This document shows positions 10,409 to 20,483 of a stretch of DNA of 64,000 bases, in pieces. Source of the DNA: Pseudoxanthomonas sp. Root630 (lineage in GTDB: Bacteria; Pseudomonadota; Gammaproteobacteria; Xanthomonadales; Xanthomonadaceae); contig NZ_LMGY01000012.1 in assembly GCF_001427585.1 (NCBI RefSeq), forward strand, positions 720,201 through 784,200. The letters run 5' to 3'. The stretch's first letter is position 1, and the number at the start of each line of letters is the position of its first letter. Below the pieces are notes generated by a model. That model was not told the DNA's origin, ran no database searches, and was given only the letters and a program-made list of their open reading frames with translations. Both the position numbers and the translations under genes were made by a program.

Positions 10409-12097
10409 TCAGCCCGCGGGGCGCTGCGGCCGGTAGGGCGGGGTGGACATCACCATTTCCGCCAGCGAGAAGGCCAGTTCGCGCTCGGCCAGCACGGCGC
10501 CGTCCGCGCCATGCTCCAGCAAGTGCTTCACTTCGCCTTCGCTGTGCGCGCGCGCCAGCAGCGTCAGCGAGGGATTGATCGCGCGCAGCTTCGCCAGTGC
10601 CTCGCCGGCTTCCAGCGGCTGCGGGATCGCCAGCACGGCGATCTTCGCGCGCTCGGGATGCGCTTCGGCCAGCACGCGGTCGGCGGCGGCGCTGCCGCGG
10701 ATCGCGGGGATGCCGGCGTCGTGCGCGCGGGCCACGTGGTCGCCGTTGTCGTCGATGACGATCAGCGGCACGCCGCGGTCGCGCAACACGCGCGCGAGCT
10801 CGCTGCCCACCCGGCCGTAGCCGATGATGATGGCGTGGTCGGTGACGTCCAGCGAAGGGCCCGGTGGCACCTCGGGTTCGGCCGGCAGGGGGGCCAGTGC
10901 TTCCTGCTTCTTCTGCCAGCGGTCCAGCCAGGAGAACAGGAACGGGTTGGCGATGATCGACAGCAGCGAGCCGGCCAGGATCAGGTCGCGCCCGTCCGGC
11001 GGCAGGATCTTCAGCGACACGCCCAGCGCGGCGAGGATGAAGGAGAACTCGCCGATCTGCGCCAGGCTGACCGAGATGGTCAATGCGGTGCCGGTCGGGT
11101 GCTTGAACGCGCGCACGATGAAGAACGCCGCCAGCGACTTGCCGATGACGATGATCCCGAACGTGGCCAGCACCTGCCACGGATGCGCCACCAGGATCGC
11201 GGGGTTGAACAGCATGCCCACCGAGACGAAGAACAGCACGGCGAACGCATCGCGCAGCGGCAGCGAATCGTTGGCGGCCTTGTGGCTCAGCTCCGATTCG
11301 TTGAGCAGCATGCCGGCGAAGAACGCGCCAAGCGCGAACGACACGCCGAACAGCGTGGCCGAGCCGAACGCCACGCCGAGCGCGATCGCCAGCACCGACA
11401 GGGTGAACAACTCGCGCGAACCGGTGGCGGCGATCTTCTCCAGGGTCCAGGGAATGACCCGCCGCCCGACCAGCAGCATGAAGGCGACGAAGGCGCCGAG
11501 CTTGATGAGCGTCCAGGCGATCGCGACCACGAAGCCCCCGAAGGTCGCCTTCTCGCCGCCGTTCTCGGGACCGAACGTCGAGGCGAGCACCGGCAGCATG
11601 ACCAGCGCCAGCACCATCACCAGGTCTTCGACGATCAGCCAGCCCACGGCGATCCGGCCGCGCCTGGTTTCCAGCAGGCGGCGTTCCTCCATCGCGCGCA
11701 ACAGCACCACGGTGCTGGCGACCGACAGGGCCAGGCCGAATACGAAGCCGTTGAGGGGCGTCCAGCCCATGCCCCAGGCCAGCGCCCAGCCCAGTCCGGT
11801 CGCGACGGCGATCTGCGCGATGGCGCCGGGAATCGCGATCGCCTTGACCTCGAGCAGATCCTCCAGCGAGAAGTGCAGGCCCACGCCGAACATCAGCAGC
11901 ATGACGCCGAGTTCCGACAACTGGTTGGCCAACGCCTGGTCGGCGACGAAGCCGGGCGTGAACGGCCCGACGAAGATGCCTGCAATCAGGTAACCGACCA
12001 GCGGCGAGAAGCGCAGTTTGTGCGCGAGCGCGCCCAGCACGAAGGCCAGGGCGAGGCCTACCGCGATGATGTTGATCAGGTCGGCGTCATGATGCAT
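10409..12097 (-). CDS. ybaL: YbaL/KefB-type cation:proton antiporter with RCK domain
   Basis: A 562-residue inner-membrane protein of the CPA2 family. A dozen hydrophobic segments carry family motifs, including FSPLVGYLIAGIFVGPFTPG, GLALSVASTVVLLRAMEE and SLAQIGEFSFILAALG. A cytoplasmic TrkA-N/RCK nucleotide-binding domain begins near residue 415 with IIIGYGRVGSELARVL, then VIDDNGDHV. Length matches E. coli YbaL (558). It likely exchanges potassium or sodium for protons under ligand control; substrate and activator are inferred from the family. It is convergent with the EAL gene (9-base gap), and a CCCGCGGG palindromic repeat near 10400-10421 may separate the two transcripts. Confidence 0.9.
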   Translation of the reverse strand: MHHDADLINIIAVGLALAFVLGALAHKLRFSPLVGYLIAGIFVGPFTPGFVADQALANQLSELGVMLLMFGVGLHFSLEDLLEVKAIAIPGAIAQIAVATGLGWALAWGMGWTPLNGFVFGLALSVASTVVLLRAMEERRLLETRRGRIAVGWLIVEDLVMVLALVMLPVLASTFGPENGGEKATFGGFVVAIAWTLIKLGAFVAFMLLVGRRVIPWTLEKIAATGSRELFTLSVLAIALGVAFGSATLFGVSFALGAFFAGMLLNESELSHKAANDSLPLRDAFAVLFFVSVGMLFNPAILVAHPWQVLATFGIIVIGKSLAAFFIVRAFKHPTGTALTISVSLAQIGEFSFILAALGVSLKILPPDGRDLILAGSLLSIIANPFLFSWLDRWQKKQEALAPLPAEPEVPPGPSLDVTDHAIIIGYGRVGSELARVLRDRGVPLIVIDDNGDHVARAHDAGIPAIRGSAAADRVLAEAHPERAKIAVLAIPQPLEAGEALAKLRAINPSLTLLARAHSEGEVKHLLEHGADGAVLAERELAFSLAEMVMSTPPYRPQRPAG

Positions 12098-12205
12098 CGA
12101 ATGGCAGGTGTCCTCGGTGGGGTCCGTCGAGTGTCGCCGATGCGGCGGTCATGCCGCAAACCGAAGTGGATGCGTCGTTGCGGCGCGGCGCGCCCGCCAT
12201 AACGA

Positions 12206-12232
12206 GAACGCCCCGCGCGGGGCGGGGCGTTC
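12206..12232 (-). terminator. hairpin terminator of the second receptor gene
   Basis: GAACGCCCCGC (12206-12216) pairs perfectly with GCGGGGCGTTC (12222-12232) around a 5-base loop. It is 26 bases past the receptor stop codon on the minus strand. Its sequence is nearly the same as that of the hairpin after the third receptor gene. Confidence 0.75.
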
Positions 12233-12257
12233 CGTTGCATCGGCGGGCGTGCGTGGA

Positions 12258-14660
12258 TTACCAGGAATAGGCGATCCGGCCGTAGGCATACGCGCCGTTG
12301 AACCCGAACGGGCTCTGCGACGGATACGGCAACTGGCCTGTGGTCGAGGTGTTCAGCGCCGGGGAGATGAACACGCTCTCATCCGGATACTCGTCCAGCA
12401 CGTTGTCGCCGCCGACGGTGAACTGCCATCCGCCGGTCTTGTAGCTGACGGCCAGATCGAACAGCCACTTCGCACCGAAGGTCTGGTCCAGCACCGGGTT
12501 GGCGTTGAGGATGGTGAACTCGCCATAGCGCGTGGCCGTGGTGCTGACGCTGAAGCCGCCCTTGGTCCAGATGCTGTTGAGGAAGAACTTGTCGCGCGGC
12601 GAACCCACTTCGAACCGGCCCAGCTCCACGCGGCCGAAACGCAGCGCGGTCGGATCGATGGCTTCCAGCGCGGCGGGGTTCTCCGCCACGCGGTCGATCG
12701 AGGTCTTGTTGTAGTTGTAGCCGGTGGTGAAGTCGAGCGTGCTCGCCGCCAGTGCCCACTTGTACGTGCCGACGATATCCACGCCCTTGGTGGTGGTGTC
12801 CAGCGCGTTGGTGAAGTAGCGGCCGCCCGCGACGTCGGGGAAGCCATGCGTGTTGAGCCAGGTGCGGACCGCGGTGCTGGTCAGGTTCTCCGACAGCGTG
12901 ATGCGGTCCTTGACCTTGATCTGGTACGCGTCGATGGTCACGTACAGGTGCTCGATCGGCGTGAGCACCAGCCCCAGGCTGAGGTTGTCGGATTCCTCCG
13001 CCTTCAACGGTTCGGCGCCGAGCGAGATGCCGGCCGGGTTGGTCACCCGGAACGTCACCAGGTCGAAGGGCAGGCCGCCGATGAAGTTGGTCGAGGTGGT
13101 CTGGTAGTACTGCTGCTGCAGCGACGGCGCGTGGAAGCCGGTCGAGACGGTCGCGCGCAGGGCGACCGCGTCGGTGAACGCATAGCGGCCGGTCAGCTTG
13201 CCCGTGGTGGTGTCGCCGAAGTCGCTGTAGTCCTCGTAGCGCACGGCCACGCCCGCCGACAGCTTCTCGGTCAGGTCGCCTTCCAGGCCGGCGTAGACCG
13301 AGAGGTTGTTCCGGTCGAAGCTGCCGCTGTCGCTCGGGCGGAAGCCCGGGAACACCTGTGCGCCCGACGGTGCCGGCGCGCCGGCGATCAGGACGCCGCC
13401 ATTGGCGTACGAACCGGGTTCGCCCGCGCCGATGGTGAATTTCTCGCCACGCCATTCCGCGCCGTAGGACAGCGTGACCGGATAGGCCAGGCCCCAGTCC
13501 AGTTGCTTGTTGAAATCGAAGTTCAACACGTGCTGCTTGAGTTCCAGGGAACCGGCGTAGAACTGGGTCGGCGACGTCGGGCCGAGGCTGCGGTTGAGGG
13601 TGTTGCGGATGTCGAACTCCAACTCGTTGGAGCCGAAGGTGTAACTGATGTCGATGTGGGTGCCGCCCTCGGTGGACGTCTTGATGCCGCTGGAAACGCT
13701 GACGTCGGTGGAGGTGTTGAAGATCTGCGGCAGGAAGCCGTCCGGGTAGATCGACGGGATGTTGCGCGAGTCGCCGGCCGGGCGGAAGAAGCCGTTGGAG
13801 AGCGTTTCGCGCCGGGTGTACAGGCCGTAGGAATAGAAGCTCAGGTAGTCGGTGATATCGACTTCGCCGTTGTAGAGGAACGAGGCATTGTCGACTTCGG
13901 GATCGCCATAGCGCTGCACCACCTTGCCGCCGGGTGCGCTCGTGGCCGTCACCGTGCCCAGGAAAGGACGCGCGCGGTCGGTCTGGTCCTGGTGGCCGGC
14001 CTGCGCGGCGAAATGCACCTTGCCGGTTTCGCCGAGCTTGAAGCCGGCATCGGCCAGGGCCTGGTACTGGCGGCCGTCGCCTGCGCTGTAGCCACCGCCG
14101 GTCGCGCTGACGCTGCCGCCACTGCCCGCGCCCTTGAGCACGATGTTGATCACACCGGCGATGGCGTCCGAGCCGTACTGCGCGGAGGCGCCGTCACGCA
14201 GCACTTCCACGCGCTCGATGGCGGAGATCGGGATCGAGTTGAGGTCCACCGGCGAGGAGCTGCGCCCCTGGCTGCCGTTGACGTTGACCAGCGCGCCCGG
14301 GTGGTAGCGCTTGCCGTTCACCAGCACCAGCGTGTGGTCCGGTGCCAGGCCGCGCAGCTGCGCGGGGCGCATCGCGTCGGTGCCGTCGTTGATCGCGGCG
14401 CGCGGGAAGTTGAGCGAGGGCACGGCCCGCGAGAGCGCGGTCGCCAGTTCCACGGTACCCGTGGATGCCAGCACCTCGGGCGTGATGATGTCGATCGGTG
14501 CGGTGGACTCGGCCACCGTGCGGTCGGCCACGCGGGTGCCGGTGACGATGAGGGTGTCGAGGGTCTGGGCTTCGGACGGGCTGGTCTCCTGCGCCAGGGC
14601 GGTGGGCGCGGCGAGCGCCAGGGCAACGGCGAAGGCGAGTGGCGAAAGCTTGCGGGTCAT
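12258..14660 (-). CDS. TonB-dependent outer-membrane receptor (second of three)
   Basis: An 800-residue outer-membrane receptor. MTRKLSPLAFAVALALAAPT with ALAQ is a signal peptide; the TonB box DTLIVTG follows at 35-41. The plug holds LVLVNGKRYH and RVEVLRDGASAQYGSDAIAG. The barrel ends in an aromatic residue (GRIAYSW), as needed for BAM-dependent insertion. The ATG at 14660 has GGAG upstream. It is closely related along its whole length to the next gene (14932-17331), with matching N- and C-terminal sequences, terminator and upstream element, so the pair looks like a tandem duplication. No TonB, ExbB or substrate-processing gene is adjacent; the substrate is unknown. Confidence 0.94.
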   Translation of the reverse strand: MTRKLSPLAFAVALALAAPTALAQETSPSEAQTLDTLIVTGTRVADRTVAESTAPIDIITPEVLASTGTVELATALSRAVPSLNFPRAAINDGTDAMRPAQLRGLAPDHTLVLVNGKRYHPGALVNVNGSQGRSSSPVDLNSIPISAIERVEVLRDGASAQYGSDAIAGVINIVLKGAGSGGSVSATGGGYSAGDGRQYQALADAGFKLGETGKVHFAAQAGHQDQTDRARPFLGTVTATSAPGGKVVQRYGDPEVDNASFLYNGEVDITDYLSFYSYGLYTRRETLSNGFFRPAGDSRNIPSIYPDGFLPQIFNTSTDVSVSSGIKTSTEGGTHIDISYTFGSNELEFDIRNTLNRSLGPTSPTQFYAGSLELKQHVLNFDFNKQLDWGLAYPVTLSYGAEWRGEKFTIGAGEPGSYANGGVLIAGAPAPSGAQVFPGFRPSDSGSFDRNNLSVYAGLEGDLTEKLSAGVAVRYEDYSDFGDTTTGKLTGRYAFTDAVALRATVSTGFHAPSLQQQYYQTTSTNFIGGLPFDLVTFRVTNPAGISLGAEPLKAEESDNLSLGLVLTPIEHLYVTIDAYQIKVKDRITLSENLTSTAVRTWLNTHGFPDVAGGRYFTNALDTTTKGVDIVGTYKWALAASTLDFTTGYNYNKTSIDRVAENPAALEAIDPTALRFGRVELGRFEVGSPRDKFFLNSIWTKGGFSVSTTATRYGEFTILNANPVLDQTFGAKWLFDLAVSYKTGGWQFTVGGDNVLDEYPDESVFISPALNTSTTGQLPYPSQSPFGFNGAYAYGRIAYSW

Positions 14661-14772
14661 GGTGGCTCCAGCGGGATGGAAGGACGGCGCAGCGGCGGAG
14701 GTGCGTGGCGACACGAAAGTTGCGAGTGAAATCACTTTTGTGCAGCGCACCAATGCTTTGATTACCGCCGTA

Positions 14773-14798
14773 TGACATGGATGTCAATGTGTCGTTAA
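14773..14798 (-). promoter_or_regulatory. inverted-repeat operator-like element and -35 region, second receptor
   Basis: Read on the minus strand, TTAA is followed after eight bases by TGACATCCATGTCA, a 6-2-6 inverted repeat at 14773-14786. It overlaps a TTGACA -35 hexamer, and TAATCA follows 17 bases later as a passable -10. The repeat lies 113 bases before the start codon. The same arrangement occurs before the third receptor, which argues that it is a real regulator site. Confidence 0.7.
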
Positions 14799-14878
14799 GA
14801 GACATTGTCCGAGGACATCCGCTGCGCTTCTCACATTGGGCCGGCGCGCGCTGCGATCACCGGGGTGTCCATGAAACG

Positions 14879-14907
14879 GGAACGCCCCGCGCGAGGCGGG
14901 GCGTTCC
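14879..14907 (-). terminator. hairpin terminator of the third receptor gene
   Basis: GGAACGCCCCGC (14879-14890) pairs perfectly with GCGGGGCGTTCC (14896-14907), loop GCGAG. It is 25 bases past the stop codon, and on the minus strand it is followed by CGTTTCAT, a weak T tract. It is nearly identical to the hairpin at 12206. Confidence 0.8.
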
Positions 14908-14931
14908 AGAGGGGCGACGACGGGCGATGGA

Positions 14932-17331
14932 TTACCAGGTGTACGCGATCCTGCCGTACACGTACGCACCGTTGAAGCCGAACGGCGACTGGCTGCTGTA
15001 GGGGAACTGGCCGCTGTTGGCGTTCGGGAAGATCGTGCGGTCCGGATACTCGTCCAGCAGGTTGTCCGCGCCCAGCGTGAATGCCCAGTTCTCGGTCGGG
15101 CGGAAGCGCGCCGAGGCATCCAGCACCCACTTCGCGCCGTAGGTCTGGTCGTTGGCGAAGTTGCCGGTCTCGCTGATGCGGCTGGTGAACTCGCCGTAAC
15201 GCGTGGCCCCAACGTTGAAGTCCCAGTGCGCCAGGTTCCAGGCCGCGGTCAGCGTGGTCTTGTTGCGCGGGTAGCCTTCCTCGATGCGGCCCTGCTCGTC
15301 GCGGCCGATGCGCCAGAGGTTCGCGCCCAGGGCGGTGAGCTCCGGCGGATTCGGCGCGATGCGCTGGATCTCGGTCTTGTTGTAGTTGTGGCCGACGGTG
15401 AGGTTCAGGCTGCTGTTGGCCAGCGGAAGGGTGTACTGCGCGATCACGTCGATGCCGCGCGTGCGGGTGTCGGCCGCGTTGGTGAAGTAGCGCGCGCTGG
15501 TGACGCCGTTGACGCCCAGGCTCGCCAGCAGGGCTTGCGCGGCAGTGTTGCTGCCCAGCAGCAGGTTCGAGGACAGCACGATGCGGTCGTCGACGTCGAT
15601 CTGATAGGCGTCGATCGTGACGTACAGGCGATCCACCGGCTGCAGCACCAGGCCCAGGCCATACGACAGCGAGGTCTCGGCGGTGAGCGGATCCGCGCCC
15701 AATGCCTGGGCGACGGCGCTGGTGGCGGGGAAGGTGCCCGATTCGAAGAAACGGTCCACGCTCGCGTTGTACTGCGAGGTCACCACCTGGTAGTACTGCT
15801 GCGCCAGCGCCGGTGCGCGGAAGCCGCTGGCCACGGTGGCGCGCAACGCCACCGCATCGCTGAAGGCGTAGCGCGCCGACAGCTTGCCCGAGACCTCGCT
15901 GCCGAAGTCCGAGTAGTCCTCGTAGCGGCCGGCGATGCCGGCGGAGAACTTCTCGGTCAGGTCGGCTTCCAGGCCCACGTAGGCGGCGTAGCTGTCGCGG
16001 TCGGAATGCACCGCGTTCGCCGGCGTGAAGCCGCCGAAACCCTGCGCGCCGCCATTGCTGTAGGAATTCGGTTCGCCCGGCGACTGGTTCCACTTCTCGC
16101 GACGGTACTCCGCACCGAAGGACAGCGTGGCGGGGTAGGCCAGGCCGATCTCCAGCGGCTTGCTGATGTCGGCGTTGAGCACGTTCTGGGTGTACTCCAG
16201 TGCGCCGTCGTAGAAACGGTACGGGCTGGTCGCGCCCAGGCTGTAGTTGATGCTGTTCTGGGTATAGAACTTGAGGTGGTTGTAACCGTAGTTGTAGCTG
16301 ACGTCCCACTTCCAGCCGCTCTCGGTGTCGCCCTTGACGCCCGCCACCAGCGAGCGGTCCTGCGAAAGCTGGTTGATCTCCGGCACATAGCCGTTGGGGT
16401 AGACCTGCGCGAGCAACGCGCCCTGGCTGCTGTGGTTGGGCGAGCGGTAGAACGCGAACGACGTGATGTCGCGGTTGCTCGCGATCGCCGTGGCGTAGGC
16501 GCTCACGTTCTCGCTGAACTCGAAGCCTGCATTGGCCGATACCGCACCTGCGTCCACCTTGGGATCGCCGTAGACGTAGGCCACTTCGCCGATGTCGGGG
16601 TTGTTGCCGGTGTTCGGCGCGGTGCCCTGGTACGGGCCGGCGCGGTTGGTCTCGTCCTGCCTGGTCAGCTGGCCGGCCACATGCACGAAACCGCGACCGT
16701 CGCCGAAGGACACACCGGTATCGCCCGAGAGCTGGTACTGGCGACCGTCGCCGGCGGAGTACCCGCCCACGTCGGCCACCAGCGAGCCCCCCTTGCCGGC
16801 GCCCTTCAGCACCACGTTGACCACGCCGGCGATGGCGTCGGAGCCGTATTGCGCCGACGCGCCGTCGCGCAGCACTTCGACGCGCTCGATCGCCGAGACC
16901 GGGATCGCGTTGAGGTCCACGGCCGACGAGCCGCGGCCGATCGTGCCGTTGACGTTGACCAGCGCCGAGATATGGCGGCGCTTGCCATTGACCAGGATGA
17001 GCACCTGGTCCGGCGACAGGCCGCGCAGCTGCGCGGGGCGCACGCCGCTGGTGCCGTCGGTGACGGCCGGCCGCGGGAAGTTGAGCGAAGGCAGCGCACG
17101 CGCGAGGGCGGTGGCCAGTTCGGTGGTGCCGGTGGCCTGCAGGGCCTCGGGCGTGATGATGTCGATGGGCGACTGCGATTCGGCGACGGTGCGATCGGAC
17201 ACGCGGGTACCGGTGACGATCAGGGTGTCGAGGGTGCGGGCGTCGGCGGGGGCCGACTCCTGCGCGAAGGCAGCGGGGGCCACCAGGGCCAGGCTGATGG
17301 CGAGGGCCAGGGGCGACAGGGGACGGGTCAT
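14932..17331 (-). CDS. TonB-dependent outer-membrane receptor (third of three)
   Basis: A 799-residue outer-membrane receptor. The signal peptide (MTRPLSPLALAISLALVAPA, cut near AFAQ) is followed by TonB box DTLIVTG at 35-41, a plug with ILVNGKRRH and RVEVLRDGASAQYGSDAIAG, and a barrel ending GRIAYTW. The ATG at 17331 has GGAG in the preceding bases; the frame starts earlier at 17361 but without signal-peptide character. It reads the same way as the second receptor gene, yet has its own upstream element and terminator, so the two are probably separate transcripts under one regulator. Ligand unknown. Confidence 0.94.
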   Translation of the reverse strand: MTRPLSPLALAISLALVAPAAFAQESAPADARTLDTLIVTGTRVSDRTVAESQSPIDIITPEALQATGTTELATALARALPSLNFPRPAVTDGTSGVRPAQLRGLSPDQVLILVNGKRRHISALVNVNGTIGRGSSAVDLNAIPVSAIERVEVLRDGASAQYGSDAIAGVVNVVLKGAGKGGSLVADVGGYSAGDGRQYQLSGDTGVSFGDGRGFVHVAGQLTRQDETNRAGPYQGTAPNTGNNPDIGEVAYVYGDPKVDAGAVSANAGFEFSENVSAYATAIASNRDITSFAFYRSPNHSSQGALLAQVYPNGYVPEINQLSQDRSLVAGVKGDTESGWKWDVSYNYGYNHLKFYTQNSINYSLGATSPYRFYDGALEYTQNVLNADISKPLEIGLAYPATLSFGAEYRREKWNQSPGEPNSYSNGGAQGFGGFTPANAVHSDRDSYAAYVGLEADLTEKFSAGIAGRYEDYSDFGSEVSGKLSARYAFSDAVALRATVASGFRAPALAQQYYQVVTSQYNASVDRFFESGTFPATSAVAQALGADPLTAETSLSYGLGLVLQPVDRLYVTIDAYQIDVDDRIVLSSNLLLGSNTAAQALLASLGVNGVTSARYFTNAADTRTRGIDVIAQYTLPLANSSLNLTVGHNYNKTEIQRIAPNPPELTALGANLWRIGRDEQGRIEEGYPRNKTTLTAAWNLAHWDFNVGATRYGEFTSRISETGNFANDQTYGAKWVLDASARFRPTENWAFTLGADNLLDEYPDRTIFPNANSGQFPYSSQSPFGFNGAYVYGRIAYTW

Positions 17332-17440
17332 GCAGGGCAACTCCGGAAGGACGGCAAACATGGAGAGAAATGGATCAGGGCTTGCAAAGTTTCCTTTGAA
17401 ACCATGGACTTAGCGGGTTCTGACTGTGGTGCGTGGGCCG

Positions 17441-17466
17441 TGACGCGGGCGTCAATGCATTCTTAA
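17441..17466 (-). promoter_or_regulatory. inverted-repeat operator-like element, third receptor
   Basis: On the minus strand TTAA (17463-17466) is followed after eight bases by TGACGCCCGCGTCA, a perfect 6-2-6 inverted repeat at 17441-17454, 110 bases before the start codon. Spacing and the flanking CATTGAC are the same as before the second receptor. TTGACG may serve as -35, but no good -10 follows, so activator dependence is possible. Confidence 0.7.
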
Positions 17467-17535
17467 CAACCGTAGGCAGAGGCGCTATCGATAAACTACG
17501 CGGCCGCTCTCCCCCAAATCCCCGTAGGTTGTTTC

Positions 17536-19386
<1,851 letters not shown>

Positions 19387-19437
19387 TTCCAGCGCCCCGT
19401 GTCCCCACCCCTACGCCACGTTGCCCGATAGACCGAC

Positions 19438-19767
19438 ATGCCCATCTACGCCTTCGAATGCACCCAGTGCGGCCATAGTTTCGACCGCCTGCAGAAGCTG
19501 TCCGACCCGGATCCCGATACCTGTCCTTCCTGCGGCGCGCCATCGGTGAAGCGGCAGCTGACGGCGCCGTCGTTCCGCCTGGCGGGCAGCGGGTGGTACG
19601 AGACCGACTTCAAGAAGGACGGCGACAAGAAGCGCAACCTCGCCGATGGCGGCGAAGGTGCGAAGCCGTCCAGCGAGTCCAAGCCGGCCGACTCGGCACC
19701 GGCGAAGACCGAAAGTGCGCCCGCGAAGACGGAATCGAAACCGGTGACGCCGTCGTCCTCGTCCTGA
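19438..19767 (+). CDS. FmdB family zinc-ribbon protein
   Basis: A 109-residue protein. The N-terminal FmdB/CxxC zinc ribbon has MPIYAFECTQCGHSFD and CPSCGAPSVKRQL, so four cysteines (two CxxC pairs) should bind one zinc ion; the conserved FRLAGSGWYETDFK follows. The last 45 residues are a low-complexity tail with a repeated APAKTES unit. FmdB-like proteins are often called regulators, but their biochemical job is not settled. In related genomes this gene commonly lies upstream of aspS; here two extra genes intervene. Confidence 0.9.
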   Translation: MPIYAFECTQCGHSFDRLQKLSDPDPDTCPSCGAPSVKRQLTAPSFRLAGSGWYETDFKKDGDKKRNLADGGEGAKPSSESKPADSAPAKTESAPAKTESKPVTPSSSS

Positions 19768-19811
19768 GGCGACGCGGTAAGGTGGCGTCCTTCATCCTAC
19801 AAGGGGACGCC

Positions 19812-20468
19812 ATGAACAGGATTCACGCGCTCGTGCTGGTAGCGCTGTGCACCGCCGGTTGCAGCGCCGAGCCGGAGGCGCGACAGGGGGTGTCGGAGAA
19901 GTTCGACCAGGCTCCGCTGCCCCCGTACGTGACCGAGCCGTACGCCCAGTTCTTCTCCAGCCTGCAACCCTTGTGCGGCAAGGCCTACGCCGGCCGCATC
20001 GTTGCGAACCAACCCGCATCGACCACCCCCGATCCGTTCGAGGGCAAGGCGCTGGTCATGCATGTGCGCGGCTGCGACGACCCGACCCGCGAGATCCGCA
20101 TTCCCTTCCATGTCGGCGACGACCATTCGCGTACCTGGGTGCTGACCCGCACCGGTACCGGCCTGAGGTTGAAGCACGATCATCGCCACGAGGACGGAAG
20201 TCCGGACGCGGTGACGATGTATGGCGGCGACACGGCCGCGCCAGGGAGTACGCAGCGTCAGGCGTTCCCGGTGGATGCGGAGTCCATCGCGATGTTCGAG
20301 CGCGAAGGCCTGTCGGCGTCGGTGACGAATACCTGGGCGATGGAACTGGTGCCCGGCAAGACCTTCGTCTACGAGCTGAGCCGGCCGAACGGCCGGTTGT
20401 TCCGGGTGGAATTCGATCTCACCGCACCGGTCGAACAGCCGCCGGCACCCTGGGGCGCCGGCGGTTGA
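19812..20468 (+). CDS. uncharacterised lipoprotein
   Basis: A 218-residue predicted lipoprotein that I do not recognise. MNRIHALVLVALCTAGC ends in a TAGC lipobox, so it should be lipidated at Cys17. Beyond that, C54 and C85 could form a disulfide, and the core has HVRGCDDPTREIRIPFHVGDDHSRTW, then an acidic/His stretch and ELSRPNGRLFRVEFDL near the end. ATG at 19812 with AAGGGG upstream. It lies 44 bp after the FmdB gene and is convergent with the DUF3011 gene. Function unknown. Confidence 0.8.
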   Translation: MNRIHALVLVALCTAGCSAEPEARQGVSEKFDQAPLPPYVTEPYAQFFSSLQPLCGKAYAGRIVANQPASTTPDPFEGKALVMHVRGCDDPTREIRIPFHVGDDHSRTWVLTRTGTGLRLKHDHRHEDGSPDAVTMYGGDTAAPGSTQRQAFPVDAESIAMFEREGLSASVTNTWAMELVPGKTFVYELSRPNGRLFRVEFDLTAPVEQPPAPWGAGG

Positions 20469-20483
20469 GCCCGTGAGGGCGGC

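Noticed and set aside
10396-10422. Strong terminator between the EAL and antiporter genes
   Set aside because: CCCGCGGG is repeated and palindromic, but there is no T-run on either strand; mentioned in the antiporter entry only.
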